A stretch of DNA of 64,000 nucleotides from Palaemon carinicauda. Taxonomy: Eukaryota; Arthropoda; Malacostraca; Decapoda; Palaemonidae. The notes under the pieces were generated by a model. The model was not told the DNA's origin. It ran no database searches and was given only the letters and a program-made list of their open reading frames with translations. The stretch spans positions 63,145,979-63,209,978 of the forward strand of contig NC_090739.1 in the NCBI RefSeq assembly GCF_036898095.1, written 5' to 3'. The position numbers and the translations under genes were made by a program. Below are positions 44,701 through 57,100 of the stretch, in pieces (the stretch's first letter is position 1; each line of letters starts with the position of its first letter).

Positions 44701-47700
44701 TTACTAACCGTGCTAGTTAGTGAGCATGGTATGTATCCCTTATCAACTTCATAACAATTCTCTCTCTGTAATTCGTCAAACTAGAAATTACTTTCCTTGG
44801 CCATTGTGAGTAACATATGGCAGTCGTTCTGTTTACTATGTAGAAGCTTCACTGCTACTCGGTGTATACTGTACTCTCTGGTTGGTTCCATAAAACTAAC
44901 TTGGAACATAACTCTTGAGAGGATTCTGGAAATATGTAGCTCCTCACAACTGTTATTATAAACCCAGTGCTTTCACCGTGCAAAAATGTTAACCAAACAA
45001 GCAGATATTGAATTAATAAGCTATTAAAACTTATCACATCTGAAAAGGGCTATCCATAGATGTCTTGTTGAATTCATGCGACGGAAAAAATGGAGAATGG
45101 ATTATTCCTAGCATGTTTTTTACCATCAACTGCTAGATTGTCTCATTACTTTACTGGTGGTTGTATCTTATGAAAGGAAAGAAAATGGATTTTTTTTTTA
45201 TAAATATTTGTGGTAAATATTGATAAAATGAGCATCTGGAGAAGAAGCAATGTGAACATCAGGGGAGATTCATAGAAATAATACTACTGTATACCAGACT
45301 TAAAAATTATTGTATACCTTATTCTTTTGTGATCATGTTTAAATATTACATAAATGTTTGTTTGATATTAAGGTCTGACTTTCATGCACAAGAACCGAAA
45401 TAATTTCAGAATACTGCAGTTTCAATAAATATTTAACAAGGAGTAAATATTCTGTGAGCAGCCTACTTTTCATATCAATATTATTTAAAAGATTTGTAAA
45501 TTCACCAATAGTTATTTATTTTTCAAAACTTCCAGTAAAAATGAGTGGACAATAATTTCTGAAAACTATGATATCAAAAGACTGGCATGAAGATAGGTGC
45601 TACGCATACCCACATTCTCTTGATAAGATTACTGTAGGCTTAATGGGTCTTGATAATGCTTGGATGAGTGTCCAAAGAATACATGGCATTAATATCCCCT
45701 ATACTGTTGAGCTCTGAAGCAGTGAAGTTAAAAAATACAGTATTTGGCCCAGTGCATGAATGGTTAACTGGCAATGAATGGTAGGTAGTTATACTGTATG
45801 TTTGATGCTCTACTAACACGTAGAGCAGTTAAACTACATAGGGTCTGGTCAGTGTTTGGATGACCACCAGTGCCTGCCAGACAACATTGGCACACTAGCT
45901 CTTGTGGCCATAAACGGAATTTGCAACTGATCTTTAGAAGTCTGGAAGGAGAGGTGGTTGTAATGAGGCCCTTGAACATGTTAAGATGAGCATGCATAGA
46001 TCTAAGAGCAAGACCTATTGGTTTTTGCTTATAAAACTGGGACGTACAGATAGATTTGATCATCTTCTTAAGAGGGATTAACAAAATGTTAACAACTATG
46101 AATTATAAATTGTTTTTTATTCTTTCTGAATCCTTTTTCTCATTATAAATGGAAAAGGTTATTCTTTAAAATGAGCAAGTGTACAGTACTTCTATTAAAA
46201 TATATATATATCTCAATGTGAGGAATGTGATAATTATATAAGTTGATTTGAGTAGCATCTCTATTAGTGTGTTGTCTTTGAGGTTATACTGTAATTTTTA
46301 AACAACTTTTTTAAAATTGTCCAATAAATAACAAAACTGTATATAATTATCTTCATAATGCAATTATTCACTGCATTTTCAGTCCTTAAATGTTGCTAAA
46401 ACATTATCTGGATAACAATTCTTAATTTTTTAATTTCACATTAAACTGCTCGACATTGCACATGCTTCCCTTCCTCCAAGCTATGTGCTATTTTATGGTT
46501 AATGTATATATGTATGCATGTATATATACATACTGTATATATATTTATATATATATGTTGCTGCAGTTATAAAACTCAATCGCTTGAAATAAAAAGCAGC
46601 AAAATACACGATACTGATACAGCATTTCTGTTAGCACATTGCATTAGGAAAGAAATGCATATACTCATAATATTTATTCGCTATCGTAAATGAAAGTAGA
46701 AAGTACATTACTTTCGACAATATAAAGGGAAACCCACAAGTGTGGGTACCCTGTTAACCCTAATACAGTAGGCAAATAGTGGCACTTTTATCTTTAATAA
46801 ACCTACAGTCTTCTATTTGGAATGATCTTTCATAATACGATACAGTATACAGATATACAGGGTACTGTATTTTAAAGCTGTCTATATATCTGTCTACATC
46901 TCCCATATACAGTTTTGCAGGCTATAAATTAACACTTAGACACAGGTTCTATTAAATAAAATCTTATGAACTCAACATCAGAGGTTCACAATTATGTGGT
47001 AAGACTATAAAATGTGACTTTAATCACCTAGGGGAAAAATGAGAAGTGCACTGCCCAAAGAACAATCAAATTGCATAAATACAGCGCTGTATTTCATTAA
47101 TACTGAATTCGTTAAAAGCTTGCAAAGTGATCTGTTAAGAGAAACTTTAGAGTTGACGCCTGTAACATGTAACTATCTATGCAAAACACCACTAGAGAAG
47201 TATTTCTGATATCAGTGAGGATGTAGTTGTACCCTGACAATAACTAATATCTCTTACTGCATGCAATTCCATTATATAGTATTGTGCTCTTTGCTGCTAC
47301 TAAAAAAAAAAAAGGAGTACAGTTTAGTACTGTCTTTGCAGTCCATAGGACATAGAATAATGTGACACCACAAGGCATGATTGTTGAGTTAAGCATTAAA
47401 AATCCCTATTTAATAGAGATAAATATATGAAGTAGGAGCTGGGTTGAAGAGTCATAGATTTACTCGCCTATTACGTACAAAAAAAAATTGGTTCTAAAAT
47501 AAAGGTATGAACAATTGTAAAAAAAATAAAAGACAAAAAAAATGACAGTAAAATGTAAAAGTGACTGAACTGACAGTTATAAGAACTTAATAAAATGTTA
47601 AAACATTTAAACAAAATTATAGTACAGTATTTCAAATTTGTAGAAAAACTCTGGGAAAGTACTTTTTTTAAAGTATAAAATCCAAAATACACGATGAAAA

Positions 47701-47972
47701 AAAATTCCATCAACATAAATATTAAACACAACACAGGTTTGTACATCTAGGCTAAAAGCTATGCACTGTGACATATTGAAAGATTCCTTTCAAAAATTAT
47801 GGTCCCATCATTAACCTGATGAAATGCACTCAGTTTCAAAGAACACTTCAATAAATACCCAGGAGCATAATTACTGGTCATCACAGATTTCATGAAACTA
47901 TTATATAACAATATCTAATTTATGAAACAGATATGTTAGTATAATAATTTGTTTTGAGGTTAATCATGTCGT
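44701..47972. other. AT-rich region downstream of GCLC
   Basis: No recognised gene. It includes the presumed 3' UTR of GCLC directly below 47973; its length cannot be read from sequence. A TA/TG-rich simple stretch lies at 46500-46558. Confidence 0.6.
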
Positions 47973-48162
47973 TTATTCTGCAACTCGGGATGCCATGCAC
48001 GTCATCTGTATGATTTTCTTCATGGCTTTCGGTATGTCTTCCGAGGTCCTTGTCTTTGGAGTTCCTCCTAGAAGTTCCCGGCATTCTCGTTTCCCTTGGG
48101 AAATCTCACTGCTTGCTATGATTAGGTCATAGGATATTCCATCACTTACAACAGAATCTTGC
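47973..48162 (-). CDS. GCLC: GCLC exon 11 (last coding exon)
   Basis: 190 bases. Begins [14 protein letters not shown], which matches the conserved QDS start of the vertebrate C-terminal segment, and ends with a divergent tail at TAA 47973-47975. The hexamer AATAAA overlaps the stop codon. Confidence 0.93.
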
Positions 48163-51100
48163 CTGGAAGAAGATACAGGATGACAGATCAGAAATTTCTA
48201 CAAAATTTCAACGCAGTACAATAAAATCCTCTAACAAATATATTTTTTCATAAATATTTTAAAAATTGATTTTTGCTTCCCTTTCAGAAAGTTATATTCA
48301 CTCCTTACTGGCAAATGCCTTACGATTTTCTACCAAATCAAAAATTGCCTCCACTGATTTCTTTTGTATAAAGTATCTATGATCAATCCCTTTATGTACA
48401 GTATATTACTGTACTAGAATTATTTAATTGTAGGATAAGTACTGTGACTATACATACTTCACCTTACAACTTCACTTGAATACAATATAGCAGCTCTTGG
48501 GCTTTACAGAGATCCCAGTGTATAAGAACTCTAAGGGTTTTTGCACATTATGGTAATTTATAGTAAATGCCCAACCCTCTTTATTTACCCATGCTTGGGT
48601 TAGGCCTGATTGTATAATTCCCATGTAAGAGCTTTATGTTATATACTTACTGTACCAGTTGATAAACCGTCTATACATTAGTTTACAATCTATGGCAATT
48701 TAGGAAAACTTATCTTTGTGATTAAAATTAAAAATATGCATTACCTGTACTCTGGGTGTGTTGTGACAAAGTTCCTGATCCAAGCTGCTGTTGTCATTGC
48801 TGTGCCGGCAGCTCTTGCGCTTATGAAGTTCAGATACTGACCAATAGTGCAGGCTGTATCGGCATCCATGTCTAACAATCCTAAATACTGCCTTACTAAT
48901 GGGACAAGACCCATAAAATCGTCACCCTGAAAAATTTAAGACATTTAAATAATAAAGGTTCCAAATACACAAACTATTAAATTATGAAAAAGTAAAGGAC
49001 ATTCTAAATTCATTGCAACTGTCTCAAAGACATATATAAAGTATAAAGACGTTACATATACGCACACATAAATAATATCTATGTATTTTTAAGGAGAAAA
49101 ATTAAGAAGAAAATATAGTAGTCAAAGTTCAGTGATCAATCATAAAATCAAAGTGAAATACATCACAATAAGATGCAAAATTACAATTCAATTTCAAATG
49201 ATAAGTCCAGTTGTATATTCTTACCATCCCATTTATAATTTCATTTACGGTCATCTGACTTGCGTCATCTCCTTTATCACATTCCCGAGAAAAGATATCA
49301 CGGCGGAACCACAGTTTCTGCTCCAGTACTGCATTACGCTTTTGACAATTCTTCATGTTCTCATCAACCTTAGAAAAATGGAGATACAGTACATATGAAT
49401 ATACAGATTTGAAATAGACACAGGTATACCTAAATTCATCATAGAAAATAAACTAGATCTTCAGGCATGGTAGGAGGCTACTTGCTTGGCATACTGTAGG
49501 CAGCATTCTAACTTTTTTACATTAATTTTTTGTTACATAAATGCCATTTTTTTTCAGCCTTTTAATATTTACCACTTCTGGCCTCTCACCACCTAGCCAT
49601 CCAACTTCTTTAAATTTACCTTTAGTGCAATTTTCACCTTTTACGACTAATCCCCTCCCTCCGCTCATCTAGTAATGAATTAATGGTCTAGTAAACTATT
49701 TTTGGTTAAAAGGAAGTTAAAGCTAAGTATTTTCACCTGTTTTCTGTCAATCAGTCAATGGAACATTGAAGAAACTGTTTTCATTTCTTTTCCAAAAATA
49801 ATGTGTATGGTATATAACTACAAAGATATAGTACTGTATTATTGACACATTTTTTTCCAACAATAATGATATCACAGAGCATACTCTAACAATCTCTGGG
49901 CCATAACATGTGGAGATTTTTTGGGGTGAAAATAATTTAAAAATACTTTCCTGTTAACAGGAATCAACCAAGAATTTTTCCAAACTTGGTGGTTTCTCAG
50001 TTTTTGTTTTTACTTTTTGAGAAAGTAAGAGCTATCAATTACCTGTCCTTAAAAGTCTGCAATTATTCTGGTTAGAAAAAAAAAAATTTGGCTCCAAGTT
50101 GACTGAGTTCTGATACAGGTACTTTGGAATTATGCAGTTTCAATTCTACATAATTCATATCTGTTGAAAATTATGTGACTTTGAATGCCATTGAAGAAGA
50201 ATGACAATAGTTTAAGGCAATGTTCTTTCAACTTCAGGATGCACTGGTATCACTCGCATCTTTCCACCCACTTAGTTTGGTTTTTACCTACCCAGATGAT
50301 CAACATCTTTTAAAGAGAAAAAACTAAGGTCTGCATGAAGGACCAACTGAGAACTTTCAAAATTCAAATCAACGGGTGAAAATGATAAAATGCAACAATG
50401 CTTACCTTTGAAATAGGAATCAGTGTATTCAATTTGAAAGTCAGGATTGCCCTGGTCAGAAGCACAATGAATACTCCAAAAGCAGCATTCTCAAAGTCTG
50501 TTAATTGGACTTCGCATGGACGAAACTCGACTCTCCAGCCAATATCACTGTTGACTGGTGGTATTTTAAAGCGCATTGTCTGCCAGTTTGTACTCTGAAT
50601 ATTCTGTTTAAAAAATTCATTATTAGCCTCTAAGATACTTAATGACTTATATCCAGAAAACATTAGATGTCATATATAATAATGTACTGCTTTTGAAGCA
50701 ATAAAAGCTCTAGTTTTTTCAATTTTGTGGAGTAATCTAGTGCACTATACTGTGTACTAAAGAACATTTACGGTAATTGATACACTTATATGACTAAGAT
50801 CCATTTTGGGAAACCTCAGACATTTTAATGTGAAATGACATAGTATTGCGCAAAATTAATTTCTATTAAACATTATTTTTTGTTTCAAAGGAATGTATTG
50901 TACCACAGTAAACTATTGTTATATAAATTTTCCCCAATTATAATGTTCAATGAAAACTTATTAATATACAGGACTTCAACATTCTTCAATCAATAAACAA
51001 TATTTATATAAATCTTATATCTTTTTACTTTCTTGATTATTTCTCATGAACTTAGCAAGCTAATCAGCATAGCAAAACTTGCTATACTGTACAAAAAAAA

Positions 51101-54100
51101 TATCTGCTCAATATTACTCTAATGGCAATGGGTAAACAACTCGAGGAAATCATGGAAAGATTGGTTGAGCATCAACAAAGGGGAGGCTTACTTCAAAATG
51201 ATCCATTTCTCTCCTATCATCCTGATGCAGCTTCTCAGAGAAGAGTGAAATGGAATCCCGAATGAATAGGTGAGCAATGTGCTGTGCAATGGCTTCATCT
51301 ACTTTGCTATCAAGCAGTTTCTGTTTGATTTCTTTGTCATACACTAATGGTATGTCATTGTACCTGTAAATGTTAAAATATCACCTGTAAATTTGGTTAC
51401 AATGGTACATCATTGTACTGTGCAGTACCTATAAAAGTGGATATGTTATCTGTACATACAGTACATGTAGTATGTACTTTAACTGTTAAAATGAAACATT
51501 CATCCATATCTATGACAACGCTGGTGTAAATTTTTTTTTGTATGAAAGTAATCATTTCTCCTGTATTCACAAGTTAAATGCATAGCAGTGTTGGATTTGT
51601 ATAGGTGAAAACTGACCATTAAACAGTAAACAATAAAATCAAATAGATGGAAACTACTCAGTTAAAAGTTATCTAACAAAGATTTTTTTTTTCTACACCG
51701 TATAGTTTTCTTAATAAATTGATGTCCAACCTCTTAAAGTTGTTACCTAATTTCTGCCTAATATAAGAATATATCCTACCCTTAAAAACTTACTGCAAAT
51801 ATTGTCAATCAACCCAGCTGTCATGTTAAATTAAGCAATAATAATACTAGTACTGTAATAATAACAGTCACTTATAAGTGGGTAATCAATACTCACTGGC
51901 TCAAATACTAATAACAATAGAGCTTGATCTTAGAGTAACGTCTCGAATTATTAAAGAAAAATGCTCATTTCATTTAATCATCAATACTTTTCAACCACAA
52001 CACACTTACAAATAAAACACAGCACCCAGCCTACCTTCCTCCGCATTCAGAGAGATAGCAGTCCACGGAATCATACCGGGACTTGGGTATCACAAATCTA
52101 TCGTTGCTGAGGGGTTCAAGGCCACGTTCCTCTCTTGTCCGGCAGTCGACAGATCCAGAAATCACATCCCATCTACAGTCGACATCAGTAAGATAACCAC
52201 GGAAAATCGGACTTGCAGCCGTAAGGGCAAGCTGGAAAAATTGTGTGTGTTCCTAGTTTAGTCTGCTGATATATTACTGTATTACTATCAATGTTGTCGT
52301 AATTATGTTTAATTACGTTTTCTTGTTTAATTTCTTAAGCGGCACATGCAGTAAGATAACTGGCACAAATTTTGTAAAGAGTACATGGACAGTATTTTAC
52401 TGGGTAATATTTTGACGGGAATTATAAGTTCCACAATAACATTAATGAGATGTACAATATGAGGCATATCAAGACATACATAAAGCTTTTTGCATTTCCT
52501 CCAAATAAAGTGACGTCTCCTACAGGAGATGGAGAAAAAGTATGTGAGCCTTTTGTACATCTAAATAAATGCATATTTAGATGTTCCTGCACAATTCACT
52601 AAAGTAAAAAATAATTCTTGCTGACAAAATTTATCATGCTTTTCTGTCAATCAATCCAGTTTTAGTGATTATTTGTAAACAACACTATCAAATTTGTAAA
52701 ACGCTACCTTAACAAGCCGAAGTCCCTTTTCTACACGAACGCAAACTCTCAGTCGAAACCCTTTCTATAGGCAAGTGAACTAAAGCTGAAAAATCACAAA
52801 TTTTAAATATAATTTGTATTTTTCCTAACTACTGTATACAAACCTGAGTCCTTTAATAGAAGAATGTTTCTGTGCTGATGGAAAACTTAGTACCTAAAAC
52901 ATTAACAAGGTGTCGGTACACTAGTTGCTGGTAGTTACGGGCTGGTCCTCCTACTGATACACTGAACAGCTACTATGACTGCATGTGGGATTTTTGAGGG
53001 AGGTGGAAGGGGGATGTTTAAGTTAAATGACTCTGGTTTGTATAGTTACGAAAAATAAAAATTATCTTTAAAATGTGTGATTTGTTCGTTCATGATTATA
53101 AAACTTTGTCTTTTAATAGGAGATTTATTGTTATGTGGAAAGAAGTTTCTATTGCTAAACTGGCTGGCTATAATCTCAAGATCACTATGCTCGGACTTGA
53201 TAAGGTCCAAAGAATAACATTATAGAAACCTAGTGAAACAGGGGAAACAATACTGTCAGGTTCATGGCCCCGCCAACCAAGGATGTTGAAAAAGATAATC
53301 TCTTTCTTAGACTAGTGAGTCTGTCAAGTAAGGCACATACAAATCAATGGTTGCTTGTAAATATCATTCTTCCGCCTCGTAAGGAGGTTGGTGGAATGAA
53401 AACTTTTACTTAAAAGTAATAGAAAAACTGCTGGCCATAGATGAAGCTTACCTGTATCTACATCCATCCATCTACATAGGATTTCAACAGCTATAGCCAA
53501 GGGAGGGGAAGAAGAAAGGATAAGGGCCTGACACTCACTCGCATCCTAGACTTATATTGTAACTGCTATCTTAGACATGATTTTTTGGGTCGTGTAAAGG
53601 AGTTAGTGTTACTAAACCACTTGGTGAGCAGCAATCACAGCTCCCAATGAAAAAGTATCCAAAGACTTGCGAGTGCATTTCCGCAAATGTGCAGTAAAGG
53701 TGGTCCGACACTTCCATACGCCAACGTCTAAAACTATACTCACAGAGAGATTTTTCTTGAAGGCTAGAGTAGCACCAATTCCTCTGATCTCATGGGCCTG
53801 CATCTGAACTTGCTCTGATGCGCTGAGGAATCTAGGGAGTAATGCTCTGTTCATAGTCTCCAGTAGCCAAAAGGAGATTGTAGTTTTAGTGACTTTCTTC
53901 TTCACCTTACTAGTACTTATGAACAAGTTCTGTAATCTGGTTCTGATAGTCTAGGTTCTCTTAAGGTAGCACATTAACCCTTTTACCCCCAGGCTATTTG
54001 GAACTTTCCAACCCTTAACCCCCAGGGGTTATTTTTTTTTTTCAAGAACATTTTGCAGTATATTTTTTTTAAATTGCTCTAACAGCCTTAATTTTCGTCA

Positions 54101-57100
54101 TAAAGAGGCCAGGTTGGTCTCATTCTCTTGGAAAATGCCTGAAGTTTCTCAAAAAAAATTATAAAAAATATGCAAAAAAAATGTAAATACAGATAGCAGT
54201 TTTTTGCAAGGACGTACCGGTACGTCCATGGGGGTAAAGGGATGAGTTTTGTGAAACGTACCAGTACGTCCTTTGGGGGTAAGTAAAAGGGTTAATGGCC
54301 TTACAGAACACAAAAGTAACTCATCTGGTTACTGCTATAAGTGATGAAAACTGTAAAAAATGAAAACCTAGAATCAAGGATAGATGGATTTTGAGTTTTA
54401 ACTAAGAAATCAAGAACAAAAGATAAAAAGACTTGCCTCCTGTGCTCAGAATGAGAGACAAAATAAGAGAGTCCATGTAGTTCCTCTACACGCTTAGACA
54501 AAGCTAAAGCAAGCAGAAAAACTGTTTTGATGGTGAGGTCTCTATTGAGGCTAGCCTCAACAGTTCATAAGCTCTCTTTAAAGACTGCAAAACCTTGGTC
54601 ACATCCCAAGCTGGAAGTTGGATTTTGCAAAGAAGACAGGTCTGCTCTATACTCCAGATTATCATTATTATTATCACTTGCTAAGCTACAACCCTAGTTG
54701 GAAAAGCAAGATGCTATAAGCCCAGGGGCCCCAGCAGGGAAAATAGCCCAGTGAGGAAAGGAAACAAGGAAAAATAAAATACTTTAAGAATCGTCACATA
54801 AAATAAATATTTTCTATATGAACTATAAAAATGTTAACAAAACAAGAGGAAAAGAAATAAGATTTAATAGTGTGACCAAGTGTACCCTTAAGCAAACATT
54901 AAACAAGATACAGTCAATTCTCATGAAGAGGAAATATCCACTCTTCTCAGTCTCATTACCAGGCCCAAGGCCAAGCAATACCCTTTTACTGCTGAGACTG
55001 AGAGGTATTTTATCTTTTGTGGATAAGCTAGAAAGTCCACTACTATTGGAATAAAGGCTCCTAGAGAAGTATTCCGTTGATGGTACCAACCACAGAAGAC
55101 GGCCCACTTTGTCTGTGGAGGATTTCCTGAGGTAGCAAAACATGTCTTGCACAAAGAGCCTCTTTCTCTCTCTCTCTCTCTCTCTCTTTGAAGGGGTCCT
55201 AGATATCCTCCACTTGTGAAGTTTAAAGGCTGCTCATGAAAGGCAGAGGCAAGGGACAGTGATATTGACCTATAAAGCAGGCCAATGCCCTAGAGACTGA
55301 CCATATATACACATGATCAGCACCAAAGTCCCCTCTCCACCCATGCAAGGACCAAGGAGGGCCAGGCAATGGCTGCTGAGGACTCAGCAGATAGGCCTAT
55401 AGGCTCCCCCAAACCCCATCCTTAGCTCACAAGGATGGTAAGGTTGCAGCGACCAAAGAAACTAACGAGTTTGAGCGAGACTTGAACCCCAGTCTGGCGA
55501 TTGCCAGTCAGGGACGTTACCACATCGGCCACCGCAATCCTTAAGTGATAGAGATTCCACAGAGTTGTGGAACCACTACAGGTGGGGCTATGGGGAAAGC
55601 TCTCTCAGAACCTAGACTAGTAGAAGCAGAAGTTTCAGGTACTACTATGTTTGAGTCCATTTCAGAACTAATAGAGTTAATTTTAGGTTTGGGAATGAAA
55701 AAACTATTACCCTTCGATGAAGGCAAAGGGGCAGAAAAACATAGTCATTGAGGCAATTCATGAACCCTACTGAGAGGACCACAGTATTGCAAACTGTCAT
55801 TGTCAAGGAAGATGCATTATTCTCTTTCAAGGGATTAAGGGTAAGGCTAATTTCTCTCAGGATGGTGCACCTTGTAATCCCAGGAGAAGTCCAAAGGTGT
55901 AGCACAACGTTGTCAACTGGAATAAGATTTGGAAGTACACAGGACTCTTCTTGTGCAGTAAGCTCTCCTGTTTTGCTAGGGGAGACAGGAGTCTTTCAGC
56001 CTTGAGACTAGTCCAAAGATTAATTGGTCACCATTCTTCTCCATCTTGTCACCTGAGGAGACTGAAGGGGAAAGATCAAAGGGTAGAGTACTGGAGGTTG
56101 AAGGAAGAGGTCTAGCCCTATTCTTCCCCTTCCTGCCATATGCCTGCTACTGGGAGGGTGACCACTCCCTATACTCTTCACATGAGGAATCCAGATAGGA
56201 AAAGTTTGGAAAGCCACAAGGTATAAGGATCTACCTCCCTGCAACTCATAAAAGTGGCCCTGACACTCCTAAGCAGGTCCGCATCTCTGCCTTTGGCATG
56301 GGGAAGCTTACACCCACTTTCAAAAGAGAAAGAAAGGATATTAGTGAAGACAAGTAACAAGAGAAGCCGATAACATGTCAGTGTTAGTGGCAATTCAGTG
56401 TAGTGGCTTCCCCGCCACCTGGCAATAACTACCAGCTACTGCCGACTCCTTGTTATACAGTACGTTTTAACTGCCGAGTTCCTCAGCTGCGCTGAACTAT
56501 TCTTCTAATGAAGGAAGGTTTGTACTCATGCTGGAACAAATAAGAAATACCAATAGAAAACTCACCATGACAGGGCATAGAGGAGTGAGATGGTCGTACA
56601 AGACTCTAGCTTCTCCAATGTTGCAAGCCTGGAAAGTCATCTGCAGGCACGAACATCCCATGCCAAAGCCCATGGCATCCAAATATACGTGGTCCACTTT
56701 TGCTGCCTCTGCTGATGTCCCGTCATCGCCATACCGAGACAAGTCCTCTACGAATGGGCTGGGGGTTTTCAGGTCCTTATAGACTGAGGGGAAGGAAGTA
56801 ATTAAAGGACGTGAAAGGGGATGTGTCATTACTCATGTTTAAAAGATATAATACATGACTGAAGTAAAAAGATAATGTTTTGATCTATGCAAATAATTTA
56901 CATTGGATGTGCCCATCCACAGTTAACTAATCACCGGATATACAATTCACTGCTTTGATCAACTTTGATCATAGATGAAATCATGAAACAGTCCTTTGAC
57001 TGAATCTACCTAAGAAATTATTTAGTTCCTCCCAATTCTTTTTGTAAACAACATAACGGACATGATATAGAATTAAACAAAACTATAATGTGAAAGTTTT

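Larger units (their letters stand above)
53600..55154 (-). pseudogene. B4 tyrosine recombinase, interrupted twice
   Basis: The best-preserved family B recombinase. In order on the minus strand: core-binding part (55154-54920; [20 protein letters not shown]), box I (54501-54301; [12 protein letters not shown] and [13 protein letters not shown]), box II with H-x-x-R as AHEIRG and then [21 protein letters not shown] (53926-53612). The AAT-tailed repeat splits the first two parts and the MITE the last two. The catalytic Tyr would fall in FTAHxLR, where B2 has FTAHYLQ; here the Tyr is missing (HLR), so it is dead even apart from the insertions. Confidence 0.8.
52790..56525 (-). mobile_element. DIRS-type retroelement, family B copy 4 (B4), in a GCLC intron
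   Basis: A family B copy on the same strand as GCLC, filling most of the intron between exons 5 and 6. The left terminal repeat remnant (about 56525-56400; on the minus strand TACAAACCTTCCTTCATTAG) is inverted relative to the right one (52845-53010; TACAAACCTGAGTCCTTTAA). Between them come gag-like, then recombinase sequences; the RT-RNase H part is missing. It was later hit by a SINE (55222-55541), an AAT-tailed repeat (54658-54900) and a piggyBac-type MITE (53975-54297). Confidence 0.75.

Noticed and set aside
46500..46700. A 63-codon frame near a TA/TG-rich stretch
   Set aside because: Low-complexity start and no similarity.
53612..53926. The 104-codon minus-strand frame as a host gene in the GCLC intron
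   Set aside because: It matches the C-terminal half of the family B tyrosine recombinase and belongs to the B4 remnant.
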